43,362 nucleotides of DNA from positions 1 through 43,362 of the forward strand of contig DATKLL010000166.1 of assembly GCA_035542475.1 (NCBI GenBank). The letters are read 5' to 3'. A program made the translations under genes and the position numbers. Below are positions 33,430-41,334 of the stretch, one piece after another; positions within the stretch are counted from its first letter, which is position 1, and each line of letters begins with the position of its first letter. The DNA is from DATKLL01 sp035542475 (GTDB lineage: Bacteria; Desulfobacterota; Syntrophia; Syntrophales; UBA2185). The notes beneath the pieces are model-generated. The model was given only the letters and a program-made list of their open reading frames with translations, had not been told where the DNA came from and made no database searches.

Positions 33430-35058
33430 ATGGCTGGCAGTAAGAAGTTGAAACTCGTGAAAGTTGACAAGCCAAAACTACCAAGTCAGATGTCAGTAGA
33501 TGAGCTGCCCTACTATGCAACCGCGTCGCAGTCTGTGGTTCCCAAAGCAAAAGAAGTTGTCGACAAAAAAGGGGTCAAGCCTATTACGTACAGTTGGGAT
33601 AAACTTACAAAAGAACAGCAAAACGCTGTAATGAAAGTCTGGAAGTTGGAAGCACTTACTCCCGAAGAAGAGAAGACCCTCCCCTACGAGGAGTGGGCCC
33701 GGTACATCTTCGACCCGAGAAAAAGGTTCCGGAAGCCGGAGGCCCTTGACGGCGTGAGGGTCCTGGAAATCTGCCGACCTGACTGGTGGTCTCTTGCCCT
33801 CCAGGTCGGCGGTTCCTTTCTCGCGGAACATGGCGCGGAGGTGATCAAGATTGAGGATCCCAAGAAGGGTGATCCCCTTCGCTGGGTCGGTCCCTCTGTG
33901 GAAGAGGGGGGCGCCCTCAAGGCGGAAGGTGAGAATTATCCACCCCACGGGTCGGCTCTCTATGCCATGGTGGAAACCCGCAATCGCAACTGCATCAGCG
34001 TGGATATTACCACGGCCAAGGGCCGGGAAATCATCAAGATGCTCGCAAGAAGGGCCGATGTAGTGATGGAGAATTACGACCCCGGCTATCTGGACTCCCT
34101 GGGCATCGGCTACCGGCAGTTGAGGAAGATCAATCCGAGACTGATTTACGCGGCGGTCACCGGCTTCGGTTCCTTCGGTGCCGACTCCTGGCGCAAGCCC
34201 TTTGAATCGGGCATCCAGGTGATGACCACGGTGCCTTCCTTCGCCGGTCCCTTTGACATGTCCAAACCCACCCAGCAGGAAGCTCAGGAGACAGGATACG
34301 TGCCCTCTCGCGCAGGGTGGCCCATGGGCTTCATGACTGGTGGAATCAGCGCCGCGGTGGGTGTCGCCGCCGCCCTCTATTACCGGGAAAAGACCGGGAA
34401 GGGACAGATGGTTGATGTGGCAAGCTATGCCCACTGCCTGCGCTGGTGTGACTGTAGCTTCCCCTGGTACTCCATGACGGGCAGCATCAGACGGCAGTTC
34501 GGCAATCTGGACTTTGAGATCAATCCCTATGGATTGCACCGGGCCAAACCTGATGAATTCGGGGATAGATTCTCCATCATTGCCGCGATCGGTCCAGTCT
34601 GGCCGCGACTGTGTGAATGCATGGGCACAGACAACATGAAGAAATGGACGACCGAACTTCCCATGAATTCGGATCGCATAACCTGGAAGGCGCAGGTCGA
34701 GATCAACACTGAAATTGACAAGTGGACAGCACAGCACACCCTCCCGGAAATAGACCAGTTGGGTATGAAATTCGGCTTTGCCGGCGCCGGTTGCCGGAAC
34801 ATTAAGGAAATCGCCAGCGATCCCCACTTTCTGGACAGGGCTTCCATGGAAGAAGTCGATGACCCCCTCTACGGGAGAATGCTCGTCCAGGGCTGCCGTC
34901 CCAACTTCCACTTCACCCAGGCGAGGATCAAGTGGAACTGCAAACCCATGGGCTGGGATAATGAGGAAGTCCTGCGCAAATACTGCGGTCTCTTCAAGTC
35001 TGATCTGGAGCAACTCGTCGCAGAAGGGGTAATCGGAAGGAAAGGAGGAGGGTACTAA
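33430..35058 (+). CDS. Family III (CaiB/BaiF) CoA-transferase, probable non-catalytic partner
   Basis: A 542-residue protein of the CaiB/BaiF family with an N-terminal extension of about 110 residues. The CaiB core starts at ALDGVRVLEICRPDWW and includes EVIKIEDPKKGD, VMENYDPGYLDSLGIGY, NPRLIYAAVTGFG and MVDVASYAHCLRW. In this family a conserved Asp takes part in acyl transfer (Asp169 in formyl-CoA transferase). The matching segment here reads KPFESGIQVM, with Glu259 at the expected position, whereas the next gene keeps Asp. AAGGAGG precedes the ATG. The gene ends two bases before its paralogue, so a heteromeric enzyme resembling BbsEF (benzylsuccinate CoA-transferase) is likely. The acyl substrate is unknown. 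Confidence 0.88.
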   Translation: MAGSKKLKLVKVDKPKLPSQMSVDELPYYATASQSVVPKAKEVVDKKGVKPITYSWDKLTKEQQNAVMKVWKLEALTPEEEKTLPYEEWARYIFDPRKRFRKPEALDGVRVLEICRPDWWSLALQVGGSFLAEHGAEVIKIEDPKKGDPLRWVGPSVEEGGALKAEGENYPPHGSALYAMVETRNRNCISVDITTAKGREIIKMLARRADVVMENYDPGYLDSLGIGYRQLRKINPRLIYAAVTGFGSFGADSWRKPFESGIQVMTTVPSFAGPFDMSKPTQQEAQETGYVPSRAGWPMGFMTGGISAAVGVAAALYYREKTGKGQMVDVASYAHCLRWCDCSFPWYSMTGSIRRQFGNLDFEINPYGLHRAKPDEFGDRFSIIAAIGPVWPRLCECMGTDNMKKWTTELPMNSDRITWKAQVEINTEIDKWTAQHTLPEIDQLGMKFGFAGAGCRNIKEIASDPHFLDRASMEEVDDPLYGRMLVQGCRPNFHFTQARIKWNCKPMGWDNEEVLRKYCGLFKSDLEQLVAEGVIGRKGGGY

Positions 35059-35059
35059 T

Positions 35060-36616
35060 ATGGAACTATCACCACGAGCAAGATTTAAAAAAGACGTGCC
35101 TCCGGAGCAGATGGAGGCGGTATGGTATGATTTCGAACAGCTCAGTCCCGCACAGAAAGCCCTCGTGATGAAGGCCAGGAGGGGTGAAGACCTGACCGAG
35201 GATGAAGAAGACGACCTTCCCTATGAGGAATTCTGCCGGTACATGTTTCATCGCAAGAGGGTGTACAAAAAGGACAAAATCCTCGACGGTATCCGGGTAG
35301 TGGACTTCACGACCCTTATCCTTGGTCCTTCTCACTGCGCTATGCTTGCCGAAATGGGCGCAGAAGTGATCAAGCTGGAACTCCCCGGCCGGGGCGATAC
35401 CATGCGGGCCCTCGCCCCTCCGAAGGATCAGGGTGGTTTCCCCATGTGGTCGGAAGAGAAGACGGGCACCAAGGCACCCGGCATCCTGGGGAAAGGTGTT
35501 GTTGCGGAAACAGACATCGCCATGGCGGGTGGTCTCGGCTGGACAGACTGTGCGAAAAATAAACTCCATACCTGCATGGACATCCATCCCGGTGAAGGCG
35601 GGACCATATTTAAGGAACTGTGCAAGAGGGCGGATATCTTCATCGAAAATGTCCGCGGTGGCACCCTGGATAGGTGGGATGAAGGGTATAAACAGCTCCG
35701 TGAGATCAATCCGAGACTGATTTACCTCACCTCCAATGGGCCGGGACAGTGGGGCCGTGAGGATCTGGTGCGCGCTTCCTACGATATCCTCGCCCAGTCC
35801 ATGGGCGGGAGCGTCTTCATCAGCGGTCATGACCCCGGTGATCAGATGAAGATTCCTATCTGGGTGGCCGACTATATGGGAGGCACTTTTGGCCTCTTCG
35901 CGACCCTGGTTGCTCTGTATGCCCGTGAGAAATACGGGGTGGGGCAGATGATCGAAAATTCCCAGGTGGAAAATATTACCCGCTCCCTCGGGCCGGGCAT
36001 CGTCTGGTACAGTCTGACGGGTTATGTGCAGACCCGCTGGAGCAACCGGTTCCGCTGGATCTGCCCCGACTGTATCGTGAAAGCAAAAGACGGCTTTATT
36101 GCCGTCGGCGCTGACGATGAGGCCTTCAAGGCATTGTGCAACACCATCGGCGGTAAGACTGTGGGATTACCGGGTAAATACCCCACCAATATGGACCGTG
36201 TGAAGCTGGAGGCTCAGGAGGAGATTTACGAAGCCATCGAGACCTGGGCAGCGAAACACACAGTAGCGGAAATCGACAGCCTCGGCAGAAGGCATGGCTT
36301 TGGCGTCTGTCCCGTCATGAACGCGAAGGATGCCTGCGAGAGGCCGCAGTATCGTGAACGGGGAGAGATCGAGTATATCGAAGATCCCTGGTATGGTCCG
36401 ATGGACATCCAGGGCTGCTTCCCGCTCTTCTCCGAGGCCCCGAGCTATACGGAATTCGGCGGCAAGCCTATCGGTTGGGATACGGAGTATGTGTTACGCC
36501 GCTTCATGGGATATGATACGGAAAAGATCCTGAAACTTGAGGCTATGCACGAAATCGGCAAGATAGCCGGTGCTGAAGGACGTCGCGTGACATGGCCCGT
36601 TAAGCCCAAGGAATAA
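35060..36616 (+). CDS. Family III (CaiB/BaiF) CoA-transferase, probable catalytic subunit
   Basis: A 518-residue paralogue of the preceding protein, sharing its N-terminal extension (WYDFEQLSPAQKALVMKA, compare WDKLTKEQQNAVMKVW upstream; DLPYEEFCRYMF) and the CaiB core from about residue 76. The catalytic segment reads RASYDILAQSMGG with Asp242 in the expected place, matching the Asp of formyl-CoA transferase. GAAAGGAGGAGGG precedes the ATG, which is one base after the upstream stop. The pair probably transfers CoA between an organic acid (for example succinate or a substituted succinate) and a donor thioester in anaerobic degradation. A strong terminator follows 13 bases after the stop. Confidence 0.9.
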   Translation: MELSPRARFKKDVPPEQMEAVWYDFEQLSPAQKALVMKARRGEDLTEDEEDDLPYEEFCRYMFHRKRVYKKDKILDGIRVVDFTTLILGPSHCAMLAEMGAEVIKLELPGRGDTMRALAPPKDQGGFPMWSEEKTGTKAPGILGKGVVAETDIAMAGGLGWTDCAKNKLHTCMDIHPGEGGTIFKELCKRADIFIENVRGGTLDRWDEGYKQLREINPRLIYLTSNGPGQWGREDLVRASYDILAQSMGGSVFISGHDPGDQMKIPIWVADYMGGTFGLFATLVALYAREKYGVGQMIENSQVENITRSLGPGIVWYSLTGYVQTRWSNRFRWICPDCIVKAKDGFIAVGADDEAFKALCNTIGGKTVGLPGKYPTNMDRVKLEAQEEIYEAIETWAAKHTVAEIDSLGRRHGFGVCPVMNAKDACERPQYRERGEIEYIEDPWYGPMDIQGCFPLFSEAPSYTEFGGKPIGWDTEYVLRRFMGYDTEKILKLEAMHEIGKIAGAEGRRVTWPVKPKE

Positions 36617-36629
36617 ACCTTCAGGTCTA

Positions 36630-36661
36630 AAAAGCGGCTCTTCGGAGCCGCTTTTATTTTT
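36630..36661 (+). terminator. Strong intrinsic terminator after the CoA-transferase pair
   Basis: AAAAGCGGCTC and GAGCCGCTTTT form a perfect 11-bp stem (36630-36640 with 36645-36655) closed by a TTCG tetraloop and followed by a T-rich run. This is a textbook Rho-independent terminator, and it ends just seven bases before the first of the three small cysteine-rich genes. Confidence 0.92.
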
Positions 36662-36667
36662 TGGCGC

Positions 36668-36853
36668 ATGATCAATATATGGGGTATATGTACCTGGGGT
36701 TTAGGGACTTATGACCAGATGACGAGATGGAATCTTTCTTGTCCTTTTTTTATCCCGGGTGACATAAGGAGAATAGATGTGGAAAACTGCCGTGCCAATT
36801 GTGCATACTGGCATGTTTACGACGAACACTTCTCAAGAGATGGAAATGGATGA
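36668..36853 (+). CDS. Small cysteine-rich protein, tandem copy 1 (61 residues)
   Basis: I do not recognise the family. The 61-residue product shares with copies 2 and 3 the start MIN(I/T)WGIC, a Trp at 21, Cys25, Phe28, and a C-x3-C-AYW cluster (Cys41 and Cys45). Four or five cysteines in such a small protein suggest a metal or iron-sulfur site. The gene starts seven bases after the terminator of the CoA-transferases and has no visible SD, so it may depend on read-through or be poorly translated. Its stop TGA overlaps the ATG of copy 2 (ATGA). Synonymous changes between the copies (AAT/AAC, GGT/GGC, TGT/TGC in the first eight codons) show that the protein sequence is selected. Confidence 0.6.
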   Translation: MINIWGICTWGLGTYDQMTRWNLSCPFFIPGDIRRIDVENCRANCAYWHVYDEHFSRDGNG

Positions 36854-37035
36854 TCAACACATGGGGCATATGTGAGTTTGGCGGGATTTATACCACACAG
36901 ATGGTTCGCTGGGATTCGTGCTGTAAATACTTTGTACTGAAGGAAAGTGAGAATGGAGAAAATATGAAAAGAAATTGCGCCCATTGCAGATACTGGATCA
37001 GGTCCGACAAACTCCTTACAGAGAAGAAGAAATGA
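36850..37035 (+). CDS. Small cysteine-rich protein, tandem copy 2 (61 residues)
   Basis: The second of three paralogues, again exactly 61 residues. Conserved positions are WGIC (Cys8), Trp21, Cys25 (with an extra Cys24), Phe28 and NCAHCRYW (Cys43 and Cys46). The loop between Phe28 and the C-terminal cluster is richer in Glu and Asn than in copy 1. The ATG is embedded in the stop of copy 1 and its own stop overlaps the ATG of copy 3, so translation is likely coupled. The C-terminal tail after YW is variable and charged. No membrane helix or signal peptide is present, so the protein is cytoplasmic. Its function is unknown; see the findings for hypotheses. Confidence 0.65.
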   Translation: MINTWGICEFGGIYTTQMVRWDSCCKYFVLKESENGENMKRNCAHCRYWIRSDKLLTEKKK

Positions 37036-37217
37036 TCAACATATGGGGCATATGCGAATTCGCTGAAATAACGCATGATCCGCTAAGGAAGTGGGATATG
37101 CAATGCAATTCATTCAGTCCCAGGAAACTAAAAAGGGTGGAAGAAAGCGAAAGATGCTGCGCCAATTGCACATACTGGCTTATTGCCGATGAAAGGCTTG
37201 AAAACAATAATAGTTAG
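37032..37217 (+). CDS. Small cysteine-rich protein, tandem copy 3 (61 residues)
   Basis: The third paralogue of 61 residues: WGICEF (Cys8), Trp21, Cys25, Phe28, then RCCANCTYW with Cys42, Cys43 and Cys46, so this copy combines both spacings seen in copies 1 and 2. A GAGAAGAAG stretch before the ATG offers a weak SD. The ATG is embedded in the stop of copy 2. The 185 bases that follow before the next gene are AT-rich and show no strong hairpin, so the transcript could continue. The cysteine pattern is in the range of small metal- or cluster-binding proteins, but no known family was recognised. Confidence 0.65.
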   Translation: MINIWGICEFAEITHDPLRKWDMQCNSFSPRKLKRVEESERCCANCTYWLIADERLENNNS

Positions 37218-37402
37218 CGATAACAGGAACACTTACAATTTATAGATAAAATCGCTATCAGCAAATCACACATAAAAAAATCCTATAGCCTTACCCATGG
37301 AAAAAGAATATCCATACCTCACTTATAGTCAAATTACCTCTATATAAAATAATATCTATTCAATTTCCCTCAATTATTTTAAAATTCTGCCGATATTACA
37401 TA

Positions 37403-39520
37403 GTGGACACCTTACTGAATTCCACCAGTACAGAATACGGGGTTACCGGAATTGCCATGGTACAATCCGACAGCATGACCAAAGCATTTTTCGCCAGCAC
37501 AATATTTTTGAGTTCATTCCTTTTGTTCCTTGTCCAGCCTATGATCGCAAAAATAATCCTTCCATGGTTTGGAGGGACATCAACCGTTTGGATCACCTGC
37601 GTTCTTTTCTTTCAACTGGCCCTTTTAGGGGGATATCTATATGCCCACTACATAAACGGCAGATTATCCACTGTATGGCAGATATTGCTGCATTCATCTT
37701 TATTGATAGTCAGCGTGTCATTCCTGCCTGTTGTCCCCTCGTCAAACTGGAAACTCATGGGCAGTATTAACCCGAGTTTGTACATCATCGGATTATTGGT
37801 TGCTACCGTCGGCCTGCCGTATTTCTTACTCTCAACCACGAGCCCTCTGTTGCAGGCATGGTATGCCCGCAAATACAGCATGGGGCTTCCTTACAGGTTC
37901 TTTGCACTTTCAAATCTGGCATCGCTTCTAGGCCTGCTTTCCTATCCTTTTCTAATAGAAACAAATCTTACCCTGCACTGGCAGTCCACTATATGGTCAG
38001 TTGCTTACGGGGCTTTTGCGCTTCTGTGCGCGACAATATGTTTCTTAAGTTGGCGAGATAAACGTCTTCACTCATCCGGGATCATAACTGACACGGCTGC
38101 TACGAACACCGATTCAGGACAGGCATCTCCACCGGGTATGAAAGACAAGGTTCTGTGGCTGTTGTTGTCAGCCTGTTCATCCATACTTCTGCTTTCAACG
38201 ACAGATCACCTCTCTCAGAACATCGCCGCCATACCTCTGCTCTGGATTCTGCCGCTCAGTTTATATCTTCTGAGCTTCACACTGTGTTTCGACCGGGCCG
38301 GCTGGTATAATCCCAAATGGTATTTTTGGATAGTCTTTTTTACCCTTATCGGAATGTCATATGGTTTGGGCAAGTGGGGCGTTGGCAGTGATATAAGAAA
38401 AGTCATCCTTGCCTATTGCGTTGGCCTTTTTTTCTGCTGTATGTTCTGTCACGGAGAACTGGCAAGGAGAAAACCTGATCCCCGTTATCTTACTTCTTTT
38501 TACCTGCTAATATCAATCGGTGGAGCTTTAGGCAGTATTTTTGTCGTCCTTATAGCCCCGAATATCTTCCGGTTTTATTTTGAATTGCCTATAGGTCTTA
38601 TTCTATGCACTTCTCTGCTGTTTGCAATAAACTTCCGAAAATGGTGGGTCACAGATGTCGCCTGTGCTGCACTGATCGTCCGCCTCCTTATCATTTCATT
38701 CGTCTATATGCAATTTTACAGTAACCCGGAAGGCATTCGCACTCTAGTAAGAAATTTTTACGGCCACCAAAGGGTAATTGAACATGACGTGGGCACAGAT
38801 AATGAATACCGCACACTGATCCATGGTACAATAACTCACGGTATACAATTCATGTCGCCTGAAAAACGTCCCTTGCCGACCGCCTATTTTGCTGCTACAT
38901 CCGGAATGGGCATTGCAATAAAGCAACTTCCTGCGGGGCCGCGCCGCGTCGGTATCATAGGACTTGGAGCAGGAACAATGGCAACATATGCGCGCCGGGG
39001 TGATCAATACAAGTACTATGAAATCAACCCGCAAGTAGAGGATCTTGCCAGAAAAGAATTCAGATTCCTGACTGACAGCCCGGGTATGGTTGAAATAAAA
39101 ATCGGTGACGGGAGACTTTCAATCGAGCAGGAACCAAATCAGCAATTTGATCTACTCGCTGTTGACGCTTTCTCTGGGGACTCCATCCCTATTCATTTGC
39201 TGACCGTGGAAGCGATTAAGCTTTACTTCCGTCATCTGAAGCCTGACGGCATTTTAGCCTTTCATGTTTCTAATCTATATCTTGACCTTTCGCAGGTTAT
39301 AGACACGGCAGGCAGGGCGCTCGGCAAACATACTTTTGTAATTGTGAATCAAGAAGATGAAAAGAAAAAGATTTTTCAGGCCGAATGGGTTCTCATGGCT
39401 TCGAATCCTGCTGTCTTGGATACACCGGAAATAAGAAAAGCCGGCAGAAAGGTCGAGTCAAGACCTGAACTCAGATTGTGGACAGATGATTACAGCAACT
39501 TATTCCAAATCCTACAATAA
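37403..39520 (+). CDS. Membrane protein with C-terminal spermidine-synthase-like domain
   Basis: A 705-residue fusion. The first 440 residues contain about a dozen membrane helices (for example FASTIFLSSFLLFLVQPMIA). The last 230 residues form a Rossmann-type, SAM-binding domain of the spermidine synthase superfamily: VGIIGLGAGTMATYAR, KYYEINPQVEDLA and FDLLAVDAFSGDSIPIHLLT. True aminopropyltransferases have a GGGDG motif and D(SS)DP at the amine site; here these read GLGAG and DAFSGDS, so polyamine synthesis is not assured. The GTG at 37403 has no clear SD; ATG codons at 37460 and 37478 are possible starts just before the first helix. A similar protein is coded at 41335. Function unknown. 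Confidence 0.83.
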   Translation: MDTLLNSTSTEYGVTGIAMVQSDSMTKAFFASTIFLSSFLLFLVQPMIAKIILPWFGGTSTVWITCVLFFQLALLGGYLYAHYINGRLSTVWQILLHSSLLIVSVSFLPVVPSSNWKLMGSINPSLYIIGLLVATVGLPYFLLSTTSPLLQAWYARKYSMGLPYRFFALSNLASLLGLLSYPFLIETNLTLHWQSTIWSVAYGAFALLCATICFLSWRDKRLHSSGIITDTAATNTDSGQASPPGMKDKVLWLLLSACSSILLLSTTDHLSQNIAAIPLLWILPLSLYLLSFTLCFDRAGWYNPKWYFWIVFFTLIGMSYGLGKWGVGSDIRKVILAYCVGLFFCCMFCHGELARRKPDPRYLTSFYLLISIGGALGSIFVVLIAPNIFRFYFELPIGLILCTSLLFAINFRKWWVTDVACAALIVRLLIISFVYMQFYSNPEGIRTLVRNFYGHQRVIEHDVGTDNEYRTLIHGTITHGIQFMSPEKRPLPTAYFAATSGMGIAIKQLPAGPRRVGIIGLGAGTMATYARRGDQYKYYEINPQVEDLARKEFRFLTDSPGMVEIKIGDGRLSIEQEPNQQFDLLAVDAFSGDSIPIHLLTVEAIKLYFRHLKPDGILAFHVSNLYLDLSQVIDTAGRALGKHTFVIVNQEDEKKKIFQAEWVLMASNPAVLDTPEIRKAGRKVESRPELRLWTDDYSNLFQILQ

Positions 39521-39534
39521 GAAGTGATCAATAA

Positions 39535-40143
39535 ATGAAATTAAACAAAATTGAATTCATTGCGATGAACAATCCAATAAGGGCTGCAATTCAGGAGCAC
39601 TATGAATTGCCGATGTTGAGAAGCATGATAACCGTCGATAATATTTATAAGGCATTGGAAATCGGATGCGGGAACGGACATGGCACTAAGCTTATTAAAA
39701 AATACTTTAATCCCCAAAATATAGTCGGTATCGATCTCGATGAAAGGATGATAAGACTTGCGAAGAGAAAAAATGACGACCAGTCAATCACTTTCCTCGT
39801 GATGGATGCTGCAAATCTGAATTTTCCCGATAAAAATTTTGATGTTATTTTCGATTTCGGCATGATTCACCATATTCGCAATTGGAAAGATTGTCTAAAG
39901 GAATTAAGAAGAGTCCTTAAAGATGACGGTAAGATAATCCTGGAAGATTTGTCATCCGATACTTTTAAGACTCACCTGGGACGAATAATGAAACTTTTAT
40001 CCGATCATCCATATGCCGATATGTATTCAACAGCAGAGTTTTTAAATTATATGAAAAACATCGGGTTTGAAATAATAAATTATAAGGCGTCAAATCCCAT
40101 CGGCCTGATAAAATTCTTTTCATTAACCGCAAAAATAATATGA
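39535..40143 (+). CDS. Class I SAM-dependent methyltransferase
   Basis: A 202-residue small-molecule type methyltransferase. The Rossmann fold is intact: motif I LEIGCGNGHGTKLI (about 41-54), the acidic end of strand 2 VGIDLDERMI, MDAANLNFPDKNFD with the adenine-binding Asp, and motif IV FDFGMIHHI. The substrate-binding cap is short, and the substrate is not predictable. The gene starts 15 bases after the stop of the membrane protein, with AAGAAGTGA as a weak SD, so the two are probably co-transcribed. It is followed after 30 bases by the peptidase gene. Confidence 0.85.
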   Translation: MKLNKIEFIAMNNPIRAAIQEHYELPMLRSMITVDNIYKALEIGCGNGHGTKLIKKYFNPQNIVGIDLDERMIRLAKRKNDDQSITFLVMDAANLNFPDKNFDVIFDFGMIHHIRNWKDCLKELRRVLKDDGKIILEDLSSDTFKTHLGRIMKLLSDHPYADMYSTAEFLNYMKNIGFEIINYKASNPIGLIKFFSLTAKII

Positions 40144-40173
40144 TAGAAATAATGCAGCATAAGCATAAATAGT

Positions 40174-40905
40174 ATGAATAAGAATTCAACCTGCTTAAAA
40201 TACCTGTTGATAACCCTCAGTATTGTGGCGCTGTCAGTGCCATCACACGCCGCCGAAATGTACAGGTGGATTGATAGTGAGGGAGTAGTACATTACTCAG
40301 ATGTACAGCCGGATGATATAAATAACCCTCAATCAGTAAAGGTGCAAGAACCTGATTTAAAGAACGATGTTTCCACTAGGGAACCCATAGTACCGAAAAA
40401 ATCAAAAACAGCGGCAAGACTTCCGGCAGGGGAATCTGAAACTCTTCACAAGATTAAAAATTTTCCCTTAATAAAACAGGATCGTAACTGGTGTGCACTT
40501 ACCAGTATAGCTATGGTCGCCCAGTATTACGGTTATCACATAGATCCGATGCAGGTGTCGATAGAAGCCGGCATTCCTCTGGAACGAGGCATAAGCACGG
40601 AAGGGATTATGAAGTATTTTGAACAGCTGAAGGCCCTAAAGCTCGATACTGAGTACCGCTATCACGGCACTATCGAAGCAATAAAAGATTATATTGACAA
40701 TAATATCCCTGTTCTGTGGCTGCACTATGTGGTAGGTTGGGGACTAGGCGGTCATGTGGCCGTAGTGATAGGATACGATGACAAAGAGAGGAAAATGATC
40801 GTAGCCGACCCAGCATATGGGGCTGAAGTAGCTATGCCTTATGTCGAATTTTTAAAGCGGTGGCAAGTAAGGCGCGAAATGATCGCCGTATCTTCAAGAA
40901 TATGA
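40174..40905 (+). CDS. Secreted DUF4124 - C39-like cysteine peptidase
   Basis: A 243-residue exported protein. A signal peptide (about 1-26, ending SHA) precedes a DUF4124 domain (about 27-75: MYRWIDSEGVVHYSDVQP), a module common in envelope proteins. After a Lys-rich linker, a papain-fold domain of the C39-like type covers about 88-240. The catalytic triad is visible as Cys107 in DRNWCALTS, His194 in GGHVAVVIG and Asp212 in ADPAYG. Unlike bacteriocin-exporting C39 proteins there is no ABC transporter, so it acts in the periplasm as a peptidase or amidase. It follows the methyltransferase by 30 bases and could process a neighbouring or external peptide. Confidence 0.85.
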   Translation: MNKNSTCLKYLLITLSIVALSVPSHAAEMYRWIDSEGVVHYSDVQPDDINNPQSVKVQEPDLKNDVSTREPIVPKKSKTAARLPAGESETLHKIKNFPLIKQDRNWCALTSIAMVAQYYGYHIDPMQVSIEAGIPLERGISTEGIMKYFEQLKALKLDTEYRYHGTIEAIKDYIDNNIPVLWLHYVVGWGLGGHVAVVIGYDDKERKMIVADPAYGAEVAMPYVEFLKRWQVRREMIAVSSRI

Positions 40906-41334
40906 ATCTGCAGATTCTTCAAGGATGTATTATATTACCATATATGGATTGCGGCTGCTAAATTCTTCATATTCGTTATTCTTTCCACCGTTCAGAACGT
41001 CATTATGCTGGCGTCAAAGTCATTACATCAAGTACCGTTTAGGACAAAACATCACCTCAAAATGTCTGTTTACAACCACACCTACATGATATATAACCAC
41101 CCCCGAAATAAGTCTTAGATAATATCGGTTTGAAAAAAATTCTCATTTGACATTTCGACTGCTCAGGAGTGACAACTATTTCTCGTAGTTTACCATGAGT
41201 AAACCGAACGGACTCGAAATGACGAACACAGAAAATCCCGTGATGACGGAAAAAGGTTTCTTGCGGCACTCGCAATAGCAGGCTGACGCGTGTGGCAATT
41301 CAGACTGATTACAGAACAACGCGGAGGTTAATCT
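40906..41334. other. Intergenic region with a palindromic repeat
   Basis: The 429 bases between the peptidase and the second spermidine-synthase-like gene hold no convincing gene. A 72-codon minus-strand frame (41057-41275) overlaps a palindrome and has no SD. The palindromic element at 41152-41220 is listed separately. No strong terminator was identified after the peptidase gene. The final SD is CGGAGG at 41321-41326, eight bases before the ATG of the next gene. Confidence 0.5.
41152..41220. repeat. Nested palindrome (possible interspersed repeat)
   Basis: ATTTCGA at 41152-41158 and TCGAAAT at 41214-41220 are inverted. Nested within them, GTTTAC (41188-41193) and GTAAAC (41199-41204) pair around a five-base loop. 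The phrases CTGCTCAGGAGTGACA and TCGAAATGACG are the kind found in dispersed intergenic repeats of anaerobic Desulfobacterota, but I could not search for other copies. Confidence 0.4.

Noticed and set aside
33348..33443. A 31-codon leader peptide before the first CoA-transferase
   Set aside because: The GTG start overlaps its only SD-like site, and the composition is unremarkable.
33493..35013. A 506-codon open frame on the minus strand
   Set aside because: It is fully antisense to a well-supported CoA-transferase with SD and family motifs; the mirrored frame results from GC-biased third positions and matches no family I know.
36668..40905. A RiPP-like cluster in which the cysteine-rich peptides are precursors of the C39-like peptidase
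   Set aside because: The small proteins lack a GG-type leader, conserved residues continue into the C-terminal half, the peptidase is periplasmic without a transporter, and a 185-base gap separates them. Possible, but not supported.
41057..41275. A 72-codon minus-strand frame ending in CRCGCKQTF
   Set aside because: It spans the nested palindrome, has no SD and has a low-complexity origin; the cysteines look accidental.
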